Origin: Galbula dea
Lineage: Eukaryota > Chordata > Aves > Piciformes > Galbulidae
Length of the DNA: 64,000 nucleotides
Direction of reading: 5' to 3'
Assembly (NCBI GenBank): GCA_013399015.1
Contig: VWZX01008936.1
Span: forward strand, 5,221,126 to 5,285,125
Each line of letters starts with the position of its first letter. Positions within the stretch are counted from its first letter, which is position 1. The notes under the pieces are model-generated. The model was not told where the DNA came from. It saw nothing but the letters and a program-made list of their open reading frames with translations, and searched no databases. Below are positions 50,761 through 63,110 of the stretch, in pieces. Position numbers and translations under genes: made by a program.

Positions 50761-53204
50761 TTATTGCTGGAAAAAATATTATTACTGGACTTTGTTTTGT
50801 TTGAAAAGAAGATACTAGTTTGTCTGCTTATTTGGTTGAGGGCTGGGTACTAGATTGTGCATGTCACCATGGGATTACTGTGGTTCATGGTAACTCTCTG
50901 GAATGAGCAGCATGGCACAGCCCTTACGACTGCCTGCACTTGTCACGCAGAGAAACCACTTTGATTTGGGCTCAGAGGGCACCCTGGAACCCAAACACAG
51001 TGGAAAACAAAAGGGCTTGGGCATGTAAAAGCCTTGGTGAATCTTGGTTCTTCCTCAAACTGTCTGCCTGGTACACAGATGTGCAGAGTGCCACATGGTC
51101 CTCCTGGAGGTGGAGGTGTCTCCTGTGCTTGAATCTGAATACGCCTGAAGTGAGCACAATTTGGTTTGACAGCTCTTCTGGGAGTCGTGATGAAACCTGA
51201 GTCAATAAGCTCTCCTAAAATACACATAAGTAAGGAATACTAATGCTGATTTATAAAGAGTTTTTGACAGCAATACCTCTGTGTGTTAGCACAATGTGGC
51301 TCTTAATGGAAGTAGGGCATAGAACTGACTGAAAAACACTGAAAGAGGAATTTGGGTTTCTGTGAGTATGAGCTATGGGAAGAGGAGGAGGAACAGTACT
51401 TGCAATGGATATTTGCTTCTAGGAATAAATAATTCATCCCACTGTAGTAGTCCCAACCCTCCTCATATCTCTGAAAGATTTCTGAAAGAGCTTTCAGTGA
51501 ACTCGTAGGAACCAAGGTGGTCTAGTTATGGTAGTACAGAGCTCTGTGCATTTTAATCAGTCTCTGGGAGACACAAGATGTGAAAGATACAATAATACCT
51601 TGCAGAGTCAACATGTCTTTTTTGAAATGAATTGCAATTCCTGGGTTTTACTGGTGAAAAGGAGAGGCAGCATGTGCAAACGTTTAGCCTGTGTGCTGCT
51701 TTGCAGAACTGTTCCATTAGATCAGCAGGCTGTGGATGAATAATTAAAATGTATAACGTAGGCTGTTCTGTATGTGTGTTTGCTGAATGGGGATGACTTC
51801 TACTGTGTTTAGTGTTTTGAGAGTGTTTTGAAAGCTCTTTCAAGGTATTTCATTTGTTTCATATTTATTTTTCAAAATTTATTTCTCTTGAAAGAAAATA
51901 ATAGGAAGAAAAACATTAACATTGTTTGACTACATGTCACAGAACCTCTCTTAAGTGCAATTTGCCAATATGAACATTTCGTCACTCAGACATGGGTGAT
52001 GCAAATATCCTCTCCAACAGTATTTATAGTAAAGATTCCCATTGCAGTTTCTTACTCCTAAATATTGTGTAGTAGTTCTGATTTGAGGAAAGAAAGGAAA
52101 ATTAAATTATCCAAACTATTTTCAGTAATTTTTCCTGTGGCTTTATGCTTACTTTTTTTATCTTGCTGAAATCAGAAACCTTGTGTGGATATTCCAGTAA
52201 CTAAATCTGGGATTATTTTAAAAAGCATTTAGTAGTATTTTGCAGAAGTTTTTTTTCTGGTTTTCATACACTTGTACTTTAATGTACTACAAAAATTGAC
52301 ATGTACCATGACAGACACATTGAAATATACAGAGGAGAGAAAGCTTTAAGATAATTTTAGACAGCAGCAACAAGCCTAGTTATATGTGAAATTCCCAAAA
52401 GGTGTGCTGTTACTGTGCTGTGTTTGCATTAGCAGACTGTCCAGTGCCATCAGGTTGGACTCATAAGTCAAAGCTTATGTCCACTTTGTGTGTTTTGAAG
52501 GTTTTACTTTGGCCTAGCTCTTGTCTGGCTTAGTTTTACTGAAAAGGAGTCCAGTTTGTGCTGTCTGAGAGCATTCTGCGGTGTGAAGTGAAGCACGGTA
52601 GAGAGGGTTGATCAGGACAGTTGCTTCCAAAAGGCACAAAACCTGAGCTACAATGCTGGCATAAATGTGCTTTTCCTCCACTGTAAGAGGGGAGCCTTGT
52701 ACACAAACACTAAAGCAAACTGAAAAAACCTCAATGATGATCATTTTCCTACAGGCTTGACTAATATGTGTGAATATGACAAGAAATCATCAACACCATT
52801 CACTGTAGGATGTACATCTATCATCATTCAGTCTTTTATTTAGCTGCAATCTAGCTGAGGGCCTTTTCAGTTTTTGTCAGTAAACACTGAAGAGCAGAAA
52901 AGAAACTGCTATTGAGAGGTGAAAGCATTTTGTGTAATTATTTGAAGTTACAAATAGTTGCAGCTACATTTAGTGAGCTGTATAAAAATGCTGCAAGATC
53001 TCTTTAGTTGGCTTCATGGTTTTGGTTGAAAAGCATAATACTTTGTCTCAGTTAATGACATTTTAGAAATTTTGCAGCAGATCTTCTCTGGAGCTTTACT
53101 TCAGTACATTTTCTGCCTGGTTTCCCTTGAGCTTGGTGAGCTGGTAAAGCTTTCAGGCTCATTCAGGAGTCATCCTGTTGGGTTAGCAGGTTAATTGTTT
53201 TTCA

Positions 53205-53460
53205 GTTAGTGGCAGGATCGTGCACAAGATGAGAAGAGGGAATAGTTTCTTCTGCCACGCAGGTACACGTGTTGGTTAGCTGGCATAATGCTGTCCTGCG
53301 GCTGAGCAGCCACGCAGGGACAACTCCTGCAGGCTGGGGCTGTGCAGGGTCTGGCCATGTCTCCTTCAGCCCCTGTTCTGGTGACTGTGAGGAGCCCAAG
53401 CTCTTCCTGGCTTGTACATGGCAAAACCCATTCTGTTTAGGGGAGGGTCATGCTTTAGCA
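53205..53460. other. GC-richer intronic block with a few CpG and a CACGTG E-box
   Basis: This block is richer in GC than its flanks and has about five CpG within some 110 bases. A CACGTG E-box lies at 53266-53271, and the word gccacgcag occurs twice (about 53254 and 53309). No exon signal or known repeat is evident. It may be a weak regulatory element or old repeat. Confidence 0.25.
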
Positions 53461-56025
53461 TGAAAAATAGAAAAGTAAAATAGTCTGGTAGTGGGAGCCC
53501 CTATTTATTAATCTAAGTAGTGTTCTAGTTTTCTGGTTTGAAAACCATAAAAAACTCTTAGGGGCTCTGGGTGGGTATATAAAATTCTCAGTAAATGCTG
53601 TTACTTTCACTGTTTTAAAATGGATGTTCATCCAAATTTTTAAGCTGAGTATGGCATTACAATAATTTGTTTGGGTTTGTTTCCAGAAACTTTACTAACA
53701 AATAGATATAAAATGATCTGATTTTCTTTTAATGTGAAGTTTCCCATTGTACAGACTTTCAATCTATATATTATTCAATTTGCAGTAGCTAGAATACTCT
53801 GGGGAAATATGTACCTTTATCAGCCCTGAGGTTTGAATTACACTGAACCAGTGTGGGTTTTGTCATGGTTTTTGGTGGCAAATAGTTTACTGTGCAGTAC
53901 AAACCCATCAGGTTGCATGTTTTCCTCCTGAGAGCAATGCAGTTTCTGAGCAAGACATTGATTCTTCTGCCACCATGTGGTTATCGTGTTTAGAATGAGC
54001 AACCATTTTAAGAAAGATGCACTGCTGTGGCTTACATAAAAACTGGTGATAAACTGTGACAGTTGTTTTGCTTTTGATGGTCAGACTTTAATTTATGTTG
54101 TGCTCTTTGTAAAGATTAAACTTCCAAATACACATTTAGGAGAAAATATTTCATTCAGTATGATTGTGTCTCTTCATCTGCTGGGATTCGCTGGAAATTG
54201 GGTGTTCTTGTTGTAGGCCTTTTTTCCTGTTGGAAAGAAGCAATCAAGCTCTTTCTTGGTATTCTAGAACAAGATTGGACTTTACATCTTGAAATCAAAA
54301 GTAAAACTGAAGATTCCAACACCATAGCTGAACTGTACTGATTGAACCTTTTTTTCTTTTCCCCATTTGCTTGAATGAATTAAAAAGTTAGGCTTTGCTT
54401 AAAAAAGAAAATGCCTACTCTCTGTTGAACAATTTCCATTTCAGTGGGAGAAGACTTGGAGAAGCATGTTTGCAGATAGATTCCCTAAGACTTTTTGCTG
54501 CAAATTCCTTTTTTTATCTATTCATAGAATTCAAAATTGGACCTTCTATATGAAAAACAAGAAAAGGAACAAAGGACAGACTTGACGTGCTTTGAAAAAG
54601 AGTATCTACATGTCAGACCTACTGCTTTTCTTTCCTCCTTTCCATGCTATTTTCATACAACTCCTTCAGATTTCTTGTCAAAATAACCAGCTGCCATAAA
54701 CCCCATGATTATTACGTAAGCTGTGCTGCAACTGAAATAGTCATTAGCATGGGGAGGTGCATGTCATTTCACACCATGCCTTGTCTGAAATTATAATTTT
54801 TGTTCAGAATAAGCTTTTTACTTTTACTCCTCTGTAATAAAAGATTTTTAGTGGAAGGGATGAAACTAAGTTTGAATGTTGAAGTATGGGGTATATGTGT
54901 GCAGGCAGATTTGAAAGGTGTAATTAAATCACTTAGCTCTTTTTTTATTAACTCTGCTGAGCGTTAACTTTGAAGCTCAGGCACCTCTCTTATGCTGTTA
55001 ATGTAGTTAGAATATGTTCAATAACAAAACCTGATTCTTTTAATTGATTTTGCAGATTTTGAAACTTTCAGTAAGTCAGCCTCTAGACAAACATCCTTAG
55101 CAGTTGATTCTCAGTGCTCATTCCTTTGTGCTTGAAGCACTTACTCTTATATTCATGTATTAATCAACAGAGCTCTGTTGTGCTGTGGTTTTTAGGTCAT
55201 GTTTTGATAGACCCACGCACCTCTCTGGAGGTTTTCTTGGATGCATTTGAGTACATTTCTACTGTGCTGATGGACATTGTGTGGATGCATTGAAAAGGTT
55301 TCAAAATTGTTTTGTAAAATAAAAGGAAAGATGTTTCACCAAAGAATTAATGGTTTTTGCAAAGTGCTAGTACATCCAGTGTGCACTGGAAGCAAATTCC
55401 ATACTGCTGAGTATTGCTTGGGCAGATAAGGAAAGGCAGCACAGCCAAAACCATTCAGCAAAGTTTGTAAATGCCAAAAAAACTTGATTTAAAGAGCAAA
55501 AAATTATAATCCTTTTACATTTTCTTTAAACTAGATCATAGAGCTGTTCAGGAGCAAACCTTTAGAGAGAATCTTTGAGTTCTGCTAAACAAAAATGGTA
55601 GTGCAGTCACCTCAAACAAATAATGTGCTCGTGAATGCTTTGTGAGTGTGAGCTTTTGCAGCAGAGTCATGTCATTTTTCATTCTGGAGTTCCTGTCTGA
55701 GAAGCAAAGTCTGCATTCAATTCACTCTGCAAAGGAAACCCATTAAAACCAGTGTCAGCACAACAGTGACCATTAACAGCTTATGTTGTCCTGTATCTGT
55801 CACAATGTCTTCAATATAAACTAAGCTTCTTCTGTTAATTTAAAATTTGTTTAATATCTTGACAAGCACCTGTTCTCTTTAATTTTTGTCAGGTGGTCTC
55901 TTCATGTAAATTAAATCATTCTTTAAAGGCAGTTTGGCAACTTAGCTATGACTAGGTGAAAAAACCAAAATAATTGAAATCTTGTTGTGCCCATTAATTA
56001 CTTCAGAAAAAGCTACAGCAGTTGA

Positions 56026-56292
56026 CACTTGTGACTAGCAATAGGACTAGAGGGCATGGGTTCAAGTTGTGTCAGGCCAGGTTTAGATTAGATATTAGGA
56101 ATTTCTTCACTGAAGGAGTGGTGAGCCATTGGCACAGGCCTCCCAGGGAAGTGGTGGAGTCACCATCCCTGGAGGTTTTCAAAAATCAGGTAGATGTGGC
56201 ACTTAGGAGATGGTTTAGAGATGACAGTAGTGTAGGGCTATTGGTTGGGCTTGATGATCTTAAGGTCCTTTCCAACCCTGATGATTCTGTGA
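56026..56292 (+). mobile_element. CR1 LINE 3' end, + orientation
   Basis: This is the longest CR1 piece in the window. It has gcaataggactagagggcat and ggttcaagttgtgtcaggcc, then tttagattagatattaggaa and tttcttcactgaaggagtgg. These are followed by cagggaagtggtggagtcac, catccctggaggttttcaaa and gatgatcttaaggtcctttc, and it ends atgattctgtga, the CR1 tail octamer. It is 5'-truncated to roughly the last 270 bases. The 107-codon frame over it has no coding meaning. Confidence 0.96.
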
Positions 56293-57933
56293 CACTCATG
56301 TGCTTCTGGTGCAATGGTGGAGCCTCACATGTAATGTCAATGTAAAACAGTGATCTTAACTACTTTTAATTTGTGATGGAGCTTTCTGTATCTTTCTAAA
56401 TCACTCCTAATCCACTTTCATTGACTCCACAGTGCTGGCTCAGTAATCATAATGTTTAAAATGGCCTCTCTTGAATGAAGATTTCTTTTTACCCCTTTTT
56501 TTTTTTCAGGAATACTTTCTATCCTGTTTTCCTTGCTTCTGGTAAAGATAAATACAATGTAGAGGAGGGATCGTATTAATGTTTTTGTGTCTTCCTATTT
56601 AAGGGACAAGTGCAATTTGTATTGCTTGCTGGAATAGATATAGGAATAATTATTTCAAATAAGTTTGGATGCTGTTAATAACAGTGCTAATGCTTGCTTT
56701 CTTCCCCCTAATGCCATGTATGGGCTCACTGAACATAGCTTAGCTATGTCTGATTTTCTTGGCCTGTTTCTATGACTATTTTTCCACCATAAAACTAAAG
56801 TATTGTGTGTATTAGATGAAATTATTACATGTAGGAGAATAAGCAAACTCATTCTGCAATGCAGACATGGTGGTCCAAGTTCCTAAGTATAGGCAGCTGA
56901 TTGAAGACCTCTGGGATTTGAATATAGGATTGGAGACACATTTAGTGGAGCTGAGTTCAGGCAGTTTCACTGTGTCTTATAAAATCTGTACTTTCTAACA
57001 TAAGTTTGTTATGGTCCCAAAAATACAGGATCACAAAATCACTAAGTGCAACTGGCTGGTTTGGATTCACTGTGTGATATTAGATTTTCAAATTCAAGGA
57101 CTGTTCCAAGTACACCAAAAAGAAAGATTTGGTTTCCTGTATTGAATGAGTTGTTATTGGGAGCTTTATAAGGACTCAAGGACTTGTAGTGAAGAGTTAA
57201 TTTTATTTGAAGTGCTTCTTGGAGTTCTCAAATCTTGAAATGCAGTGTTTCTCTTTCCTTGCATTTCTTTTCTACTTGTTAAAAACAATATTTGTATTTT
57301 TTTCTTTGTTATTAGAAATTTTGGGCTGCTGTTTTTCAGGTGTGGAATAAAGAAAAGGGCAGACTATAAACATAGCTTTATTTATTGTAAATGAACTCTT
57401 TAAAATTGGCCTTTTTGGTCTTTGTTTCTGTTTCTCAAAATGCATTACATATTTTTATTTGGCTACTGGTATGCTAATGGCAAAGAGCGTGTCTTATTCA
57501 AGAAAAGACATTTAGAGAAATCTTTTCAACATATAAGAAAAGACACAATTTCAGATGGTAAAATCTCCAATCTGGGGGTGATCTCCTTCTTGGGGTGTTT
57601 GTCTCCTTATTAACAAGGAAGTGTCAGGGTTTTTCTGAATTGAAACAATTGGAAAAAAACTAATTCATGAGTGCTGTGATGTGTCATATGGGCAGCCAAG
57701 TCAGTGGCTCCAGCTCCAGAGCTGTCAAAATCATTTTAAAAAAAGAGAGAGAAAAAAAAAGTGGTGGCTTCTCTCTAACAGTTCTTCCACAGACAACCAG
57801 TGTTAAAAGGATTTTTTTGAGGAATTTGACACCTTCTGAAGTAATTGACACTTCCTCTCTAAGTGGGAAATCAAAATCTCTCTGAAACCAACTTGGAAAT
57901 GCTGCCATATGTCTTATTCTTGAGGTTATACAA

Positions 57934-58042
57934 GGGTTTTTTTTGGTGGGTGGTGGGGGTTTTTTTGTGTGGTTTTGTTTGGTGTTTGGGGTTTTCTTGT
58001 AATCTTAAAAAAAAAAAAAAAAAAGGAAAAGAAAAGAAAAAT
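57934..58042. repeat. G/T-rich tract followed by A18 and a purine tract
   Basis: The tract starts with ggg, T8, ggtgggtggtggggg and T7, then gtgtggttttgtttggtg and tttggggttttc. After aatctt comes a run of 18 A (58007-58024) followed by ggaaaagaaaagaaaaa. The T-rich and A-rich halves can pair with each other in a transcript. Confidence 0.8.
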
Positions 58043-60524
58043 TCAGCATCCAGCTTTCAACTGCCACATTCTTCAAGCAGACAGTTCTGGGATCTGTTCA
58101 ATCTCCATTCAGCACACTTCCCAACTTGTGAATTGATAGGTGATACAGCTTCCTGTGCTGGTATTTAAGTTTACCATGGGAACAGCTAAATCAGTGGCAG
58201 CAGCAATAAAGAGGTACTGAACAGCCAGCTTATTTTCACATTGATATTCAGCAACCTGATAAGGCTAAGTTAAAATTAATTATGGAGTGTTTGAATATGA
58301 GCAGAAGTGCTTGGGAATCCAAAGAGACAGAAGGGTTTGAGGTCATTGGCTATGACTTGACTTTTTTAAGAAAAGGGTTTTTTAAGTGCTTGCTATCTCC
58401 TGACCCATTAAACAAAACAATAAGTAGAATGAAGCTTTAGAGGTTGATATTTTACAATTGCTAGAGCATTTTGTATCCTTACAGTTTGGACATGGACAAT
58501 CAAGGTCTCTTTTTTTATCTCTACTGTGAGAAAATTGAGCCAAATTCTGCTTGATTTTCTCTATATGTCTCTGTTCTCCAGCATAACTAATTGTAGAGCT
58601 GTAATCAAGGCTAGATCTTACCCTCAGGTGCTTGTGTATGTAGAGCATTGAAGTGTACAAGCAGTTGTGCTTTATGCTGCAGGCAGTCTCCTTGTCCTTC
58701 CCGTGGCTCCCCAAGGATTTTGCTTGCACCCCATCCTCCTTGTGCTGTGCACAGGTTTCCAGATGAGTTTTGTGCTGTCAGTGGCAGAAGAACTTTACTG
58801 ATGCCTTGGAATATCCAAAGGTAGTACTGCTATTGTGAAGACAGTGCTGAATGGAAAACAGTTAGAGCACTGAAATAACAAGAGAAAAATTAAATCATCA
58901 GTCATGCCAAGAATTGCTTTGTCTCTATTTTCATTGTCTGATTTAGTTTCTGGACTAAATAGGCAGAAAGTTGTTTGGATCTTGAAGTAGCATTTGATTT
59001 AATCTTTCTGCTGGAAAAGAGAAGGAAAAAAAGATCAGTATTTTTTTTCTGAGTTGTGTTTTCTTTTACAGTATACAGATTCACAGCCCAGAGTTTAACA
59101 AACATTTATCTTGGAAGACTTAACAGTTTTAAGAAGTCTTAAAAGCAGGTTTTCTCTTGCACACATTGATTAATTCTTGTATACAGTCTTCACATGTATT
59201 TTGAAGTCAGCCTTCAGTGAGTGCTGTGAGGATTTGTTGGACTGCTTTTAGTCTTAGGAAATGACAAAAAGTGATCTGCTGAAGGAGGAAAAAAATGTTA
59301 GATTAATGTAATAAAATGCACTATGTAACTGTCTTAACTTGCTAAGCTGGCTTTCTGTATCTACTCTTCTGCATAAACATGGTTTGAATTAGCTTTCACT
59401 GTCTCACATCTGAAGAAATCTGAAGCTAGTTTAAAGCAGCATTTGGGTTTTTTGAAGGTAGATGTTTCCATGTACTTGGCTGGCTCAGTGTCTTTAGGAA
59501 AACCTTAGCAAGTCTAAGGTATTTTCTCAAGGCATGAGAATATCCATTCTCTTAGAGCTCTGCAAGGCAAGTGTCTAGATAGCTACACAAAAAAAATCAG
59601 ATCTTGAGTGCTTTTCTGTAGCTAACTCTTTGTACTTATAGCTGCTGGTTCTTATGTATGATTTTTCTTTAATAGAAAGAGTTAGCGTTCCTTTACAGCA
59701 GATGGGTAGAAAAGAAAGTAATTTTCTGATTGGCAATAATCCTGAAGTCAGATTGGCCTGGGAGCCTGGACCATTGACTGATGTGAGCTGCAGTGCTCAC
59801 AGTTTATCCTGCAAAGAGGGGAAGGAATATTCTCTGTGTTCTCCTTCATCAGCCCCAGGTTCACTTTCATTTCTTCCTCCTTGTCCTTTCATGTTCCTTT
59901 TCTCTTTCTCCAAAGTGAGAGGATTAAAACTCTTTATTCCATTTTGATCTTTTTTTTCTCAATTCCCACAGTAAGGCACCTCATCATCCAACATCCCACC
60001 CTTCCCACTTGCCAGCTGCTTCCATCAGTAAGTTCTTAAGTATTCTTAATTGAATATTACATCAATTTTAGGGAATGATGAAAAACAAAATACATCTCAA
60101 TCAACACATCTGTTGCCTCTTCAAAGGCTGTTTGCCAATTCTTTTCCTCTGTGGATTTACTTTTTATTGGACACTTAATGTGCCATAGGTCAGGGAAAAT
60201 GGCTTAGGTCCCATTAGATTACTTCAAGCACTTGATGCTTAAAAACTTTGCTGAAATTCTGACTCAGTTGGAAGTTGGAGTCAAGCATCTTTTCAGAAGC
60301 CAAAAGCACTTTTCATTTGATGTGGAAGCTTGAGCCACATGCTCACTGAAAATGTGAAAGACACTGATACCTCTGGCTTACCAAAGATTGGAGAATTCAG
60401 ACTATCATATGTGAACCTAGGAAGGTAGCAGAAGTTAGGAACAAGTTTTTGTAATGTGTTTCAAACAGAGATTTGTTTTCTACCCCTGTGTGTCTTATAC
60501 AGTGAGACACAAAGTCTGACAAGC

Positions 60525-61004
60525 TGTAGTGAGTTGACCTGTGCTGGATGCCAGCTGTTCACCAAAGCTTCTCTGTCATCTCCTCCTCCTCAACTGGACA
60601 TGGGAGACAACAATATGGTGAGAGGCTCCTGGGTGAAGATAAGGATATGGAGATGACTCAGCAGTTGCTGTCATGGGCAAAAAGAGACTCGGCTTGGGAA
60701 AATTAGTTTAATTTATAACCAATCAAATCTGAGTAGTGGAGTGAGAATAAAGCCCAAATCTTAAAAGCACCTTCCCCCACCTCTCCTTTCTTTCTGGGCT
60801 GAATTTAACTCCTAATTTCTCTACCTTCTCCACCTGAGTGGCACAGGGGGATGGAGAGTGGGGGTTGTAGTCAGTTACATGTTTTTCTGCTACTCCTTCC
60901 TTCTCACGCTCCTTCACTGCTCCAGCAAGGGGGTCTCACAGGAGACAGTCCTCCACAAACTACTTCAATGTGAGTCCTTCCCACAGGGTACAGTTCTTGA
61001 ACTC
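60525..61004 (-). mobile_element. Truncated LTR fragment (avian ERV family A), sense on - strand
   Basis: On the + strand it begins tgtagtgagttgacctgtgc, tggatgccagctgttcacca (reverse of the LTR 3' end, ...ggtcaac..cacta). It continues with agtttaatttataaccaatc, the reverse of a ttataaat-like poly(A)-signal region, then taactcctaatttctctacc and the ctccagc/ggagacagtcctccac units. Similarity ends near 61004. This is the 3' half of the family whose 5' half lies at 50041-50760 in the other orientation; the shared part is about 60880-61004. No flanking duplication can be shown because one end is lost. Confidence 0.82.
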
Positions 61005-62900
61005 AAAAAATTACTAAGAGTATGTCATAAGAGCAAGAAATAATTCAACAGTGACTAGGAACTGTTTCTATGGACAACCTTAAGTTTCAGCTTACTACAG
61101 GAAACAGCCTTCTAAAGTTATTTTAAAGCAATGAGATTTTGCTTTCTTGTTCCACCATGGAATGATTTCTTTACCAACACTTAATAATTTGAGAGTTTAT
61201 TAATATTATTTGCATAAGCAGACAAAACAATTGTCTGTCAAAGGTAGTTACAGTGAGAAAACAGGTATAAGGCATCCTGAAACTATTTGGAGAACAATTA
61301 CTGTGAAGATGGTTGTCTCACTTGGTTTTATTTCTAATAACATGTCCTTCTGCTTGAGGTCAAATCCTCTGCTGTTTATTGGAACCATCATAGTCTCATT
61401 AGTGGGTTTATCTGCATGAAGGTACAGATACTTTGTGTTACTACTTTAATACTATTGGGTGGAGGTAACTTCCAAATTTTTACAGCCTCTGTTTTAATTT
61501 GCAGAAAAATATCATTGCCAGTTTCTGAAAGTATAAGAAAAAAGACTGTAAACAAAATACTAATGTATCACTGTCATTCTATCTACCTGCCCTTGAAACT
61601 CCCTCTGACCTTCCTGAGCATTTTTTGAGCAGAGTATTGAGGATTCAGTGCTTTCTAATTTATACCAAAATCAATCAGGCTAATGGAAAAGATTCTTCGT
61701 GCTTGGGATAAAGGAGCTGTTATGTGATCTTCTCTGGCTTTCTCAGTTATTACATAGGCACCCTGTGAGGCTCTTTTGAGTGACAAGCAGTTCTGCAGTG
61801 GACTCCCTCTGCCCCATAGTGGACACACAAGCAAGTAGGTAGAACTGTATTGAGAAACAAATGAAGTAAAATTTTAAAAAGCACAAAGAATAATTTCTCC
61901 AAAGTAAACTCCCTGAAGTCTGTGTAGATGTCTTTAGACAGTTAAGTGAATGCCTCTAGTGGGGCTGTTCAGTACAAGATAAATGGATTTTAATTTCAAC
62001 ATTAGACTTACTGTTAGTGCTCTTGGAAACAAAGCGTTCATAACCCTGGGTATGAGCCAGCAGAGATGTCCCTATCTGCTTCCCCATCACCTGGGAAAGT
62101 TTCTGCCTCCTTTTGTGCCTGTGACCCACAGTAGTGATGTGAATCATGCAAGACATGGCAGTGTTTTGCCCAAGGACTGTGGAGAAGCATTGCTTATGTG
62201 TTTTTGTTGGGTAGCTACCTGAATTTAATGTAAACTGAGTATAAAGCTCATGGGTGAATTAATTTTTCTTGTGACTTGTTCTGCTTTGAAAGGCTGGTGT
62301 CCAGTCATCCAATGCCCAGTCATGCACTGTAATGCCAGATGCTACTCCTACCCCCCACAGGTACTGCTGCCAGCTGACAAGAAGGGGACTCTATGCAGGC
62401 TGTAATGAGGGGTGAGGTGGAGGCAGACTCACTGCTGGGGAGTCCTTGCTCTTGAACATGCAGTTCATCTGTGCAGCTCAACACTAAAGCAGGATGTGGT
62501 GCATAAATTTGGCCAAGTGCTAGTCTTTAGTGATAACTGTGGAAGAGCAGACTGACAGGAGAGACAGTTTTGAGGGAACTGGCTAACAGACCTCCAATTT
62601 TATTTGAGACAGACCAAGAAAGCTGCATTTCCCTGAGCTGTATGAGCATCCTTCTCACACATAGAGATGCTGTTCGTGTGGAAAAGATATCATAACTGAG
62701 GCCTGACATTTAATCTGATGATTTCAGGTGTATTGCTTGTATGTGTTTTCAAGTCAATGCCTTTGTGAAAGTTTTGTTGTTTTGTTTTAGCTATTGTAAG
62801 TGAAAAATGGAATTTCACAGAAGTATTAAATATAGAACTGAAAGTAATGGAGTAAAACTAGTTTTAAGACTTTATTAGTAAAAAAGAAAATAAAATAATG

Positions 62901-63110
62901 TCACAGAATCACAGAAGAGCCAGAGTTGGAAGGAACCCATTAGGATCATCTAGTCCAACTCATGTTTAGGCACAGGACAACTCCATTGTCACACCGTGTG
63001 CCTAAGTGCCTTGTCCAAATGCTTCTTAAATTCCATGAGAGTAGGGGCCATGACAACCTCCCATGGTAAATGCTGTTGCTTGGAGAACTCATTCCTGTAC
63101 AGAAAAGCTT
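62901..63110 (-). mobile_element. CR1 LINE 3' end, - orientation, older copy
   Basis: It begins tcacagaatcacagaa, the CR1 tail repeats, then gttggaaggaacccattagg, atcatctagtccaactcatg and ttaggcacaggacaactcca. Next come cttaaattccatgagagtag and acaacctcccatggtaaatg, and it ends near cctgtacagaaaagctttc. It differs from the 30.76-kb copy in subfamily-type changes and is likely older. Confidence 0.9.

Noticed and set aside
55060..55076. Possible micro-exon between tgcag and gtaag-like bases
   Set aside because: The 'donor' is cagtaag without a GT after a plausible exon end in a known PRKCE phase, and the peptide matches nothing in the family.
56022..56345. 107-codon + strand frame
   Set aside because: It is the non-coding 3' end of a CR1 element read through in one frame.
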